From positions 1 to 64,000 of the forward strand of contig JAFRRN010000095.1 in assembly GCA_017428055.1 (NCBI GenBank): a stretch of DNA of 64,000 nt, read 5' to 3'. Position 1 is the first letter of the stretch. The number at the start of each line of letters is the position of its first letter. Both the position numbers and the translations under genes were made by a program. The DNA comes from Prevotella sp. Lineage in GTDB: Bacteria; Bacteroidota; Bacteroidia; Bacteroidales; Bacteroidaceae. Below the pieces are notes generated by a model, which saw nothing but the letters and a program-made list of their open reading frames with translations, had not been told where the DNA came from and made no database searches. Below are positions 16,000-24,755 of the stretch, piece after piece.

Positions 16000-18174
16000 T
16001 TAAGGTAATGGCATCAATCCTTCCCATCTCACATCCCAATCCTCGGGGAATCCGGGGTTCTTGCCCTTGGAGCCATCCCATCCCGCGCACATCATGGCAA
16101 CCGCCGTAAGCAAACCGCCGTTGCCCGGGAGGTAACAACGCAAACGGCTGTCCTGGTAATTATGCCCGTTGACAAGGTAAGTATTCGTACGCTTCGGCAT
16201 GAGCAGGGCATCCACGGCACGCTCGGGGTCGCCAAGGCGGGCGGCGCACATCGCCACCATCGGGAAGTCCCATCCCCATGTCTTGTCCCAGTTCCATTTG
16301 TCCCATACCCAGTCGAGGGTCTTCCGCATGATGGTGTCATTGACCAAGCGGCTCTGTGGGAGGATTCCCACCGCTCCCAAGACGGCAGGATGGTCGCTCG
16401 TGAAACGGATGTCGCGATAGGTTTGCGGTGCTGTCTCTGCCGCGAGGTACAACGAATCCTCATTATATGCCAAGGGTGACAGTTTCTGGATGATGTCATC
16501 CCAAAGGGGGTTGCGTTTCAAGTTCTCGCGCTCGCGCCACTTCTGCGCCGTCTCCAAGCCCCATAGCCAATAAGAAAGTTCGAAGGGGGGATTGACCGTG
16601 GAGTCGGCTTTCAACGTCTCCTGCGCGGGGATGCACCCCTTGAGCACATATCGGTCATTGGCTTCATCATACGTGGCAAAGGATGCCATGAAGTCTGCTG
16701 TCTTATAGACGACTGAGTCGAATGCCTCTATAATCTTCAACCCCAAATCCTTCCTCTTCTTTCGTTCAGAAGGAAGGAGTTTGTCGTTTGCTATCGAGTC
16801 CTCCAACACCTGGGTACGATAGAGCAATTCCAGCAAATGAATGGGATGGGGCTGTTGCCAGATGAGGTAAGACCCCACGTTGGAGGGAGCCTCCATGCCC
16901 GACGGGTCGGTCATCTTCATCCAACGGATACCATCGAACCCCTGCCGCTCGGCAATCTGCTTGGCAACGGGCATCATCTGTTGATACCATAGGAAGGTAC
17001 GGGCAAGAAGATAAGGATTGCCCCAGAGGGCAAACTGCGCTTGGTGCCACCACTCCATTTCGAGGTGAAACTTGCCAAACCATGAATTATAGGTGAGGCC
17101 TGTCTCTTGCGGTGGGGTGTCTCCAGCATCGTTGACCAGCATGAGATACCTGCTCAAGATGACCCGCCGCTCCAATTCCGCCGCCCGCGCGTCTGTCACA
17201 TGCGAGAAATCCACGATGCCCCCCGTGTTCCAATAATTATTCCACGACTGGGCGGCGCGAATGGCATGTTCAGAAAAGGGTTCCATAGTGATTCTTCTCG
17301 TCCTATCGGAAGAGAACTCGCAACTGAAGTCCAAGGTCCCCGTCGAACTTTTAAGCTTGATGCTTTTCGTCTTGGGAAACGACACCTTGGCATTGCCCAT
17401 CCAACTGACAGACATATAATAGGTGCCAAAACCTTTAGGGTATCGTTCCACTTCCACGATGCGGTCTCGTAAGTTTTTGGTAAAGGTGATGTAGTCGCTG
17501 ATGTCTGTCTGCCAATCACACCCATCGTCGGTATGCTTGCCCGTGGGCTCAGGGAAACGGATGATAACGGAAATGGGGCCATCGGAGGTGATACGCCAAG
17601 AGACCGTGTTGACACGGGCACGGGGGTCGCAGACGGTCTCCACATGATACTTCTGTCCGTTGTAGGTAAAGCGGCTATCAATCTTTCCCGTCCATAGGTC
17701 AAGCGTCTGGTCGATGTCTTTCACCAAATCCATGTCGTCCAAGTCCAACCCTATCGTGCCAAGGTGTAGACGGTGGGGATTGGCACGGTAATAGTTCTCG
17801 GCTTCCTTCTGTCGGCCAGGCTCCTTGAACTGTGCGGCATATAGTTCCTTATGGCCGCGACCGAAGTCACGTTCCACCAAGACATCCTCAAAGTCGAAAG
17901 AGGACATAGGCTTCGAATAATGCCACCCCCAGTCGCTCATCGTACCCAAAGGCACCCCGTCGGCATACTCCTCGGGAAACGTCTGCATACCCGTGGCATC
18001 CACCGTACATGCGAAGTGGCCATTGCCTACCGACAACGATGCCAACTTATCCATCGTCGTGACATGGGGATTATGCCGTCTCACCACTTCTTTCCGATTG
18101 ATTGGTTGGCCAAAAAGCTGGCTCACGCCAAGTAACATGACCCATGCGAATATCCATCTTCTCATATCTTTCAT
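16000..18174 (-). CDS. Secreted six-hairpin glycosidase-like protein
   Basis: 724 residues with a signal peptide (MRRWIFAWVMLLGVSQLFG-Q). The N-terminal part has SLSVGNGHFACTVDATG and EYADGVPLGTMSDWGWH, and the central part has WHQAQFALWGNPYLL and the W-rich (alpha/alpha)6-barrel pattern. This is the arrangement of GH65/GH95-type six-hairpin glycosidases, and similar Bacteroidota proteins are usually annotated only as hypothetical. Acidic candidates for catalysis lie in the central region but I cannot assign them. Target sugar unknown. The gene precedes the LOG gene on the minus strand and diverges from the corrinoid methyltransferase gene. Confidence 0.6.
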   Translation of the reverse strand: MKDMRRWIFAWVMLLGVSQLFGQPINRKEVVRRHNPHVTTMDKLASLSVGNGHFACTVDATGMQTFPEEYADGVPLGTMSDWGWHYSKPMSSFDFEDVLVERDFGRGHKELYAAQFKEPGRQKEAENYYRANPHRLHLGTIGLDLDDMDLVKDIDQTLDLWTGKIDSRFTYNGQKYHVETVCDPRARVNTVSWRITSDGPISVIIRFPEPTGKHTDDGCDWQTDISDYITFTKNLRDRIVEVERYPKGFGTYYMSVSWMGNAKVSFPKTKSIKLKSSTGTLDFSCEFSSDRTRRITMEPFSEHAIRAAQSWNNYWNTGGIVDFSHVTDARAAELERRVILSRYLMLVNDAGDTPPQETGLTYNSWFGKFHLEMEWWHQAQFALWGNPYLLARTFLWYQQMMPVAKQIAERQGFDGIRWMKMTDPSGMEAPSNVGSYLIWQQPHPIHLLELLYRTQVLEDSIANDKLLPSERKKRKDLGLKIIEAFDSVVYKTADFMASFATYDEANDRYVLKGCIPAQETLKADSTVNPPFELSYWLWGLETAQKWRERENLKRNPLWDDIIQKLSPLAYNEDSLYLAAETAPQTYRDIRFTSDHPAVLGAVGILPQSRLVNDTIMRKTLDWVWDKWNWDKTWGWDFPMVAMCAARLGDPERAVDALLMPKRTNTYLVNGHNYQDSRLRCYLPGNGGLLTAVAMMCAGWDGSKGKNPGFPEDWDVRWEGLMPLP

Positions 18175-18199
18175 TTTTTCAATTTGTTTTCTACAAGCG

Positions 18200-18207
18200 C
18201 AAAGATA
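18200..18207 (-). promoter_or_regulatory. -7 box of the glycosidase-like gene
   Basis: TATCTTTG on the minus strand, 26 nt before the start codon. A weaker plus-strand box (TACCTTTA, 18281-18288) may serve the divergent methyltransferase gene, so the 150-bp gap would hold both promoters. Confidence 0.6.
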
Positions 18208-18327
18208 GCAAAAAAACCAGAAGTATGACTATAAAAGCTAAATATACCCTATACTTTTTCACCTTTTTATAATTTATTTGTACCTTTACAACCGATTATT
18301 CATGAATAAGCCATAACAAACAAGCTC

Positions 18328-21153
18328 ATGTGGAAAAGCAATCTCGAAGAAACTAAACAACGATACATACAATGGTGGAACCACAAGGGAATCATCCTCA
18401 ACATGTGGGAACACTTTCAAGAAGGAGTCACTCCCCATGCCAACATAGTCCCTCCTCCACCTCCCAAAGACCTCAACCAAAAATGGTTTGACCCCATCTG
18501 GCGCGCACAATATCTTGACTGGTACGTGGCACATAGCTCTTTGATGGCAGACATCCTGCCCGTCGCCAATACCCATTTAGGACCTGGCTCGTTGGCTGCC
18601 ATCTTAGGAGGCGTGTTTGAAGGGGGTGAAGATACCATCTGGATCCATCCGAACCCTCATTTTACGGATGACATCGTCTTTGACAGAAACCACCCCAATT
18701 GGCTGCTCCATAAACAACTGCTCACCGAATGCAAGAAAAAGGCACAAGGCAATTACTACGTGGGTATGCCCGACTTGATGGAAGGATTAGATGTTTTGGC
18801 TGCGCTCAAAGGTACTGACCAAGTGTTGCTTGACACGGTCATGCAACCTGAGATATTAGAACGGCAAATACAAGCTATCAACGACATCTACTTTGAGGTG
18901 TTCGACGAACTATACGACATCATCCGAGAGGGCGATGAGATGGCTTTTTGCTATTTCTCATCATGGGCACCCGGCAAGATGACCAAGTTGCAAAGCGACA
19001 TCTCCACCATGATTAGCGTGGACGACTACCGCCGTTTCGTACAACCTTTCATCCGGGAGCAATGCCAGCGCATCGACTATACCCTTTACCATCTCGATGG
19101 TGTGGGGGCAATCAGGCATCTTCCCGCACTGCTTGAGATTGAGGAACTGAATGCCATTCAATGGACACCTGGAGTGGGACAGCCACAAGGAGGTTCACCG
19201 AAATGGTATTCACTCTATCGCCAAATCCTCGATGCGGGCAAGAGCATCATGGCATGTTGGGTGACTCTTGATGAACTCCGTCCGTTGTTGGATAATATCG
19301 GAGGCGAAGGGGTTCATATCGAAATGGACTTCCACAACGAACAAGAGGTGGAACAAGCCCTGAGAATCGTCGAGGAATACCAGAAGAATGAAGAATCAAC
19401 CAGTAAGATTGACCCTTTATCCATCGCCCCCATTCGCCCCATTCGCCCCATTCATCCCACCACCCCATCCCTCAGAGAGATATCCCAACAACGTGTATTG
19501 ATATTAGACGGCGGCATGGGAACGATGATCCAACGGTACGGATTGGAGGAAAAAGATTTTCGTGGCGAGCGATTCAAAGACCATCCCAAGCCATTGAAAG
19601 GATGCAACGACCTCCTTTCCATTACCCGTCCCGATGTGATTGAAGACATCCACCGCAAATACCTCCAAGCAGGTGCTAACCTCATCGAGACCAACACCTT
19701 CAATGCCCAGCGTATATCCATGTCTGACTATGGCATGGAAAACCAATGCCGCACAATAAACCTCGCATCATGCCACCTCGCACGAAAACTCGCCAATGAG
19801 TTTTCCACACATGACATACCGCGCTATGTGTTAGGTTCGGTGGGACCGACCAACAAGATTTGTTCAATGCCTACGGGAAACACGCCACCGCTCGACCGCC
19901 AGTTGCTGAAGGAAGCCTACCTCGAACAGATAGACTCCTTGATGGAAGGAGGCGTGGATGCCATTCTCATTGAGACGATTTTTGACACCCTCAACGCTCA
20001 AATTGCCATAGAAGCGGCGCAACAAGCCATGCGACAATGGGAGCGAGATTTGCCTATTATGCTCAGTTTCACGGTTTCCACCGTGGATGGACACAACATG
20101 TTGGGGCAGTCAATACCAAACTTCATTTCATCATTAGACATCTCCAGGATATTCTCTGTGGGCATCAATTGCCTGTCTGACATTCTCCCCATGATTCCTC
20201 TCCTGCAATCGCTCGGCAGAAGGTTTGCCACACGCATCTCCTTTTATCCCAATGCAGGGTTGCCCGATGCACAAGGGAATTATTCCAAGTCACCCATCCA
20301 ACTGCAATCCGAGATATGGCCATTGCTCAATGGCCATCACCTCAACATTCTTGGTGGATGCTGCGGCACGACGAATGAGTATATCCAAGCATTCGCACAA
20401 TTGGCGCAACCAGCACCGGGTCTGTTTCTCTCGCCCCACGAAACGGGAGGGAAAAGGGAGCGTTTCATCAACAAAGTAACGCCTACCCAGCCCATTCATC
20501 CCATCCACACCAACAACCAACCGCCACGGAGCGACCTATACGAGGCCATCCTGCACGGTCTGCCCGACAAGGCAAGCAAAGCGACGGAAACCGCACTCCG
20601 ACAAGGAGCCAAGCCACAAGATTTGGTAGAAGGAGAGATGATACGTGCCATGAGCGAGTTGGGGCAGATGTTCCAAGATGGCAAGGCTTTCGTTCCACAA
20701 CTCTTAATGGCGGGCAAGGCGATGAAAGCCGCCCTCGCCACTCTCAACATGTCGAAAGCGGAGGCAAGCATCTCGTCCACGGGAAAGGTGCTAATCGGTA
20801 CCGTGAAAGGCGACCTCCACGACATCGGCAAGAACCTTGTGGCATCGATGCTTGAGGGATGTGGCTTCGAAGTGGTCAACCTTGGCATTGACGTGTCTGC
20901 CGACCAGTTCATTGACGAGGTGAACAGATGCCATCCCGACATCCTTTGCATGAGTGCGCTGCTCACCACCACGATGGGATACATGAAAGAGGTGATAGAG
21001 GCATTGGAGAAAGCGGGCATCCGCCATCGCGTGAAAGTGATGGTAGGTGGCGCACCTGTCACACAAAGGTTCGCTGATGAGATAGGAGCAGATGGCTATA
21101 GCGACAATGCCAACTCCGCAGTGACTGTCGCCAAGCAGCTCATGGGTGTTTGA
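18328..21153 (+). CDS. Fused corrinoid methyltransferase: UroD-like, homocysteine methyltransferase and B12-binding modules
   Basis: 941 residues. Residues 1-365: UroD/TMCP2-like methyltransferase domain of the kind annotated in Bacteroidota as uroporphyrinogen decarboxylase family or trimethylamine corrinoid protein 2; FGGVFEGGEDTIW-like and the YHLDG and MACWVTLDEL segments stand out. In place of the HxC zinc motif of MtaA it has H-L-D. About 366-388: linker with PIRPIRPIHP. About 390-690: homocysteine S-methyltransferase as in MetH, with ILDGGMGTMIQ and the zinc cysteines Cys678-Cys679. About 719-730: linker PIHPIHTNNQ. About 735-941: MetH-type cap and cobalamin domain, with D829-L-H831-D-I-G; His831 is the axial ligand candidate. 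No pterin-binding or activation domain. The methyl donor is therefore probably not methyl-folate (inference). The partner activation-domain gene is convergent. Confidence 0.85.
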   Translation: MWKSNLEETKQRYIQWWNHKGIILNMWEHFQEGVTPHANIVPPPPPKDLNQKWFDPIWRAQYLDWYVAHSSLMADILPVANTHLGPGSLAAILGGVFEGGEDTIWIHPNPHFTDDIVFDRNHPNWLLHKQLLTECKKKAQGNYYVGMPDLMEGLDVLAALKGTDQVLLDTVMQPEILERQIQAINDIYFEVFDELYDIIREGDEMAFCYFSSWAPGKMTKLQSDISTMISVDDYRRFVQPFIREQCQRIDYTLYHLDGVGAIRHLPALLEIEELNAIQWTPGVGQPQGGSPKWYSLYRQILDAGKSIMACWVTLDELRPLLDNIGGEGVHIEMDFHNEQEVEQALRIVEEYQKNEESTSKIDPLSIAPIRPIRPIHPTTPSLREISQQRVLILDGGMGTMIQRYGLEEKDFRGERFKDHPKPLKGCNDLLSITRPDVIEDIHRKYLQAGANLIETNTFNAQRISMSDYGMENQCRTINLASCHLARKLANEFSTHDIPRYVLGSVGPTNKICSMPTGNTPPLDRQLLKEAYLEQIDSLMEGGVDAILIETIFDTLNAQIAIEAAQQAMRQWERDLPIMLSFTVSTVDGHNMLGQSIPNFISSLDISRIFSVGINCLSDILPMIPLLQSLGRRFATRISFYPNAGLPDAQGNYSKSPIQLQSEIWPLLNGHHLNILGGCCGTTNEYIQAFAQLAQPAPGLFLSPHETGGKRERFINKVTPTQPIHPIHTNNQPPRSDLYEAILHGLPDKASKATETALRQGAKPQDLVEGEMIRAMSELGQMFQDGKAFVPQLLMAGKAMKAALATLNMSKAEASISSTGKVLIGTVKGDLHDIGKNLVASMLEGCGFEVVNLGIDVSADQFIDEVNRCHPDILCMSALLTTTMGYMKEVIEALEKAGIRHRVKVMVGGAPVTQRFADEIGADGYSDNANSAVTVAKQLMGV
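19425..19470 (+). repeat. CCCATTCGCCCC-type repeat encoding a linker
   Basis: Three near-exact copies of CCCATTCGCC and a fourth with CATCC encode PIRPIRPIHP between the UroD-like and homocysteine-methyltransferase modules. The same unit lies between genes at about 59.97-60.02 and 60.54-60.60 kb. A related shorter run at 20486-20516 encodes the second linker. Confidence 0.85.
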
Positions 21154-21811
21154 AAAGGCAATCCTTCTTTCCGCATAAAGCACAGGCATAGTCCAGTCTT
21201 TCCACATCATGCCCCACGCCTACGATACCACTGACCGACTTGATGGGGGTCATCAGGCATCCTTCATTCAATAGGATGCCACAAGGCTTCTCCCCTATCA
21301 ATGAAAACAACAATGGCTGTTCGCTCACATGCCAGTTGCAATATCCCGGACTGAAGCGGTTGGTGTGTTTCCAATCCAATTTCTCGATGGACTCCTGCAA
21401 CGACCGTTCCATTAAGTCTGCGCAACGCTCGGCAATCAAACTACCAAGGGCATCGGCAATAAAAACCCTTAACAGATCCCCTTCACGAGCTACTTTTCCT
21501 TGGAAAGACTCATATTCCTTACCTGCCGTGGCGACAAAAAAGGCAAATGCCTCCGAGCGGGACAGCTGACGGGCAATTCTTGTCCCTATCGACAGGTGGA
21601 CACCATCGACATCCAATGACCCCTTCCCTAACGTTCCCCATTTGACAACATAACAAAAACGAGGCACAACCACCGCAGAGACCTCATCCAATAACCCACG
21701 CACTTCCACCACGACACGTTCATCGGGTTGGGCATCCCTATATCCCATCTGCCAAGACACATCGTCCACCCCGATGTGCAACGCCTCAAAATCCAATGCC
21801 TTCTCTGTCAT
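21140..21811 (-). CDS. Free-standing methionine synthase activation domain protein
   Basis: 223 residues resembling the C-terminal reactivation (AdoMet-binding) domain of MetH but encoded alone. The R-x-x-P-G-Y signature is R-F-S-P-G-Y, and the C-terminal segment has a Cys cluster (C-A-L-C-G-K-K-D-C). The domain reductively remethylates inactive cob(II)alamin using S-adenosylmethionine and a reduced flavoprotein. It ends tail-to-tail with the fused methyltransferase and overlaps its last 14 bp. It fills the module missing from that fusion, so the two very likely act together. An independent -7 box lies at 21846-21853 (TAATTTTG, minus strand). Confidence 0.85.
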   Translation of the reverse strand: MTEKALDFEALHIGVDDVSWQMGYRDAQPDERVVVEVRGLLDEVSAVVVPRFCYVVKWGTLGKGSLDVDGVHLSIGTRIARQLSRSEAFAFFVATAGKEYESFQGKVAREGDLLRVFIADALGSLIAERCADLMERSLQESIEKLDWKHTNRFSPGYCNWHVSEQPLLFSLIGEKPCGILLNEGCLMTPIKSVSGIVGVGHDVERLDYACALCGKKDCLFKHP

Positions 21812-21941
21812 GTTTCACAAGATACAATGCTTTCAACCATCGTGGCAAAATTACGAATAAAACACCATATCAACAAAAAACCATTGGCTTTTCATCATGC
21901 CAATGGTTATATGCTTATTATAATGAATGTAGAAACTCCCC

Positions 21942-22181
21942 TTATTTCAAGTCCTTGTCTACACCATTATCTTTCCTTTTTTTGAGTTCCTTGCTATACA
22001 ACTCAAAGAAATCGTAATCCAAAATGTCCGAAATCCTCAACAAATAGTCTGTATCTATCGACCGCTTGTCGAAAATCTTGTAGACATTAGTCCGTGAACA
22101 TGACAAATTCTCTGCGAGCCAAACGATGGTTCTTTTTCTTTCCTTTAGTTTTTGCCTAATTAAGTCACCAATCTCTAACAT
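21942..22181 (-). CDS. XRE-type HTH transcriptional regulator
   Basis: 79 residues. A helix-turn-helix spans about residues 10-40 (RTIVWLAENLSCSRTNVYKIF, with further helices YLLRISDILDYDFF). No effector domain. The basic C-terminal tail is KELKKRKD. A -7 box TACTTTTG lies at 22252-22259 on the minus strand, and three alternating half-sites AGTTAT/ATAACT/AGTTAT lie between it and the start, suggesting autoregulation. Target genes unknown; the activation-domain gene lies downstream but about 130 bp away with its own promoter. Confidence 0.8.
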   Translation of the reverse strand: MLEIGDLIRQKLKERKRTIVWLAENLSCSRTNVYKIFDKRSIDTDYLLRISDILDYDFFELYSKELKKRKDNGVDKDLK

Positions 22182-22487
22182 CGTTGTGTAGGTTTAATCT
22201 AAATAGTTATTATTTGATAACTGTTAGTTATTATATCCCAATAAATTGATGCAAAAGTATAGTTTTTCTTTTTAATAGAATAAAATCCAAATATCCAATT
22301 GGTTATCATGTAAACAAATTGGGTACAAAAATATCGTTGCTTCCCTTTAAAAACACGGATAATGATGCTATTTGTAGACATTCACGAAGTATTTTCATAT
22401 TTTTTGAATATTTTTTCCATGCGTTTGAAATATATGCGGTGTTTCCGTGATTTTTTGTAACTTTGCAACCGAAACAAACCTAACGTG
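22182..22487. other. Intergenic region, regulator to pyridoxamine kinase
   Basis: AT-rich with promoters pointing both ways (22252-22259 minus; TAACTTTG 22458-22465 plus, 23 nt before the kinase start). A CCAATTGG palindrome lies near 22297-22304. No gene seen. Confidence 0.6.
22205..22231. promoter_or_regulatory. Alternating AGTTAT/ATAACT half-sites before the XRE gene
   Basis: AGTTAT at 22205-22210, ATAACT at 22217-22222, AGTTAT at 22226-22231. Adjacent halves form two overlapping palindromes in the leader, downstream of the -7 box at 22252-22259, a place where binding would block transcription. Confidence 0.45.
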
Positions 22488-23309
22488 ATGAAAAAAAGCC
22501 AAATCCTCCTCATCAATGACATGGCTGGATATGGAAAGGTGGCAACGGCAGCCATGCTTCCCATTCTCTCATACATGGGATTGCCTACCTATAACTTGCC
22601 CACGGCACTGGTTTCCAACACGCTCGACTATGGTAAGTTCAACATCCTCGACACCACGGACTATATCGTCGGCGTCTTTCCCGTATGGAAAGAACTGGGA
22701 TTCACCTTCGATGCCATCGCCACGGGATTCATCGCATCGGAGCGACAGGCGAAAGTGGTGGCAAGCTATTGCCGCGAGCAAGCCGCCAAAGGCACCATCA
22801 TCTTCGTAGACCCCATTATGGGCGACGAGGGAAAGCTATACAACGGCGTGACCCTCACTACCATCCAAAGCATGAAAGAGATGATCAGCGTGGCAGACCT
22901 GACCTATCCCAACTACACAGAGGCGTGTTACCTCACTGACACTATATATAATAAGGTGGGGCAGACGCACGAGGAGGCTTGTGCGCTGATAGACAAATTG
23001 AGACAGATTGGAGCCAAGTCGGTACTCATCACCAGCATCCCCATCGAGGGACAGCCATCGGTCATCGGATTCAACCATTACAATGGCGAGTATTTCATCC
23101 TCCCCTACACGGAAATCCCTGTCCATTTCCCCGGCACGGGCGACATCTTCTCCGCCATCCTCATCGGCAACTTGTTGAACGACCTGCCCTTGAAGCAAAG
23201 CACACGCAAGGCGATGGATGCCGTCTACCGCCTCATCGACCTCAACAAGGACAATGAGGACAAGAACCGAGGCATCCCCCTCGAACAGTTCCTGCACGAG
23301 GTTGTCTAA
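22488..23309 (+). CDS. pdxY: Pyridoxamine kinase / pyridoxal kinase
   Basis: 273 residues from ATG 22488; a GTG three bases earlier is also possible. Phosphorylates B6 vitamers at the 5'-hydroxyl with ATP. PfkB/ribokinase fold: N-terminal INDMAGYGKVA replaces the NSxVxxGxVG of E. coli PdxY; VDPIMGDEGKLY and the C-terminal FPGTGDIFSA give the ATP/Mg site and catalytic Asp. Bacteroidota genomes carry this variant under the name pyridoxamine kinase. The GH53 galactanase gene begins 11 bp downstream, so the two are probably in one transcript, a pairing without obvious functional logic. Confidence 0.8.
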   Translation: MKKSQILLINDMAGYGKVATAAMLPILSYMGLPTYNLPTALVSNTLDYGKFNILDTTDYIVGVFPVWKELGFTFDAIATGFIASERQAKVVASYCREQAAKGTIIFVDPIMGDEGKLYNGVTLTTIQSMKEMISVADLTYPNYTEACYLTDTIYNKVGQTHEEACALIDKLRQIGAKSVLITSIPIEGQPSVIGFNHYNGEYFILPYTEIPVHFPGTGDIFSAILIGNLLNDLPLKQSTRKAMDAVYRLIDLNKDNEDKNRGIPLEQFLHEVV

Positions 23310-23320
23310 CCCCAAATGGC

Positions 23321-24610
23321 ATGAAAACAAAAACAAATAAGAACATGAAGACGAAAGCATCATTACGCAACATCACGGCAGGCTTGCTCTTAGGCTTGTT
23401 GACAACCACCGCCACGGCGCAGAAATACGTGGGCGGCGACATCTCGCTGCTCACCCGATACGAGGAGAACGGCTCCAAGTATTTCGACTATTACGGCAAA
23501 GCCATCAGTTCACCGCTCGCTTTCTTCAAGGCGGAGGGGATGAACGCCATGCGCGTGAGGCTCTTCGTAGACCCCTCTAAAGCCTCATCCGAAGACAAGG
23601 GGCAAGGGGTATGCCAAGACCTCGCATACGTCAAGGCTCTCGGCAAGCGCATCAAGGAGGCGGGCTTGCACTTCATGCTCGACCTCCATTATTCCGACTC
23701 ATGGGCCGACCCCGCCAAGCAATGGACTCCATCATCATGGTTAGGGCTTTCCGACGAACAGCTTTACACCAAGATCTACGACTACACCAAGGATGTGCTG
23801 ACCCAACTGAATGCCGTGGGTGCCACGCCCGACTTCATCCAGACGGGCAACGAGATCAGCTATGGGATGCTTTGGGGGGCGCAAGGCTCATCTGCCAATC
23901 GCTGCTATTCAGGCAACAACGCCAACTGGGGTCGTTTCACCACCCTTTTGAAGAATGCGGGGAATGCATGCAGGGAAGTATGCCCCAACGCCAAAATCGT
24001 CATCCACACCGAGCGGGCTGCCAACACGGGTGTCTTGCGCAATTTCTACACGCAGATGGACAACGCCAACCTCGACTACGACATCATCGGCCTGAGCTAC
24101 TATTCCTATTTCCACGGGAAGCTCAACGTGCTGGAAAGCGCACTCAACACATTGGAAACGTCTTTCCCGAACAAGAAAATCATGATTGTGGAGGCGGGCT
24201 ATCCGTTGAAATGGGCAGTGCCAGGCACCACGATAGACTATACCTCTGAATACCCATATACCGACGCGGGGCAAAAGAAATTCACCGACGACCTCATTGC
24301 CTTGCTCAACAAGCACCCACATGTGAACGGCTTGTTCTGGTGGTGGATGGAAGCCAACGAATACGGACACACGGGTTCGTCACAAGTGACAAGCAGCTGG
24401 TACAACGCACCCCTATTCGACAACCAGACGGGACGCGCCACATCCGCCCTCTCCGAGATGAGGAAATTCATCACCGAGGACGCTGCCGTGGGGCTGATTG
24501 AGGCGGAAGAAAACGAAGATAGCCATTGGTACACCATCGACGGGCGACAAGTCACCAACCCCACCAAGGGCATCTACATTCACGGGGGCAAGAAACAAAT
24601 CGTGAGATAA
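23321..24610 (+). CDS. Secreted arabinogalactan endo-beta-1,4-galactanase, GH53
   Basis: 429 residues with a signal peptide (cleavage near TATAQ); ATG 23345 could be the start. GH53 beta/alpha barrel: VGGDISLLTRYEENG and MRVRLFVDP at the N-terminus, acid/base Glu178 in QTGNEISYG and nucleophile Glu291 in MIVEAGYPLKW. Cleaves beta-1,4-galactan side chains of pectin. The C-terminus (WYTIDGRQVTNPTKGIYIHGGKK) looks like a short sorting or secretion tail found in Prevotella hydrolases. No SusC/SusD pair is visible in the window, so it is not part of a standard utilisation locus here. Confidence 0.92.
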   Translation: MKTKTNKNMKTKASLRNITAGLLLGLLTTTATAQKYVGGDISLLTRYEENGSKYFDYYGKAISSPLAFFKAEGMNAMRVRLFVDPSKASSEDKGQGVCQDLAYVKALGKRIKEAGLHFMLDLHYSDSWADPAKQWTPSSWLGLSDEQLYTKIYDYTKDVLTQLNAVGATPDFIQTGNEISYGMLWGAQGSSANRCYSGNNANWGRFTTLLKNAGNACREVCPNAKIVIHTERAANTGVLRNFYTQMDNANLDYDIIGLSYYSYFHGKLNVLESALNTLETSFPNKKIMIVEAGYPLKWAVPGTTIDYTSEYPYTDAGQKKFTDDLIALLNKHPHVNGLFWWWMEANEYGHTGSSQVTSSWYNAPLFDNQTGRATSALSEMRKFITEDAAVGLIEAEENEDSHWYTIDGRQVTNPTKGIYIHGGKKQIVR

Positions 24611-24618
24611 CATCGAAG

Positions 24619-24655
24619 ATGGAGAACGTGCTTGCGCAACACATTCTCTACTTAT
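24619..24655 (+). terminator. Weak terminator hairpin after the GH53 gene
   Basis: GAGAA-C-GTG and CAC-A-TTCTC pair across CTTGCGCAA, with only TACTTATTT behind it, so termination strength is uncertain. Confidence 0.4.
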
Positions 24656-24689
24656 TTAACAGATACACATTCATTGTTTAATATGGAAT

Positions 24690-24755
24690 CTTTTTGGCTA
24701 TAGTCGCAAACCCTTTTGGCTATAGCCGTAAGGGTTTTTGCCTATAGCCGAAAGG
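24690..24755. repeat. 22-bp tandem palindromic repeat, three units
   Basis: Units 24690-24711, 24712-24733 and 24734-24755 share a TTTTGGCTATAGCCG core; GGCTATAGCC is self-complementary. It begins 80 bp after the GH53 stop. A second array with the same core lies at 40333-40408. Confidence 0.85.

Noticed and set aside
18328..19425. Heme-pathway uroporphyrinogen decarboxylase (hemE)
   Set aside because: The domain is fused to methyl-transfer modules and has H-L-D in place of HemE or MtaA active-site patterns; the corrinoid context gives a better role.
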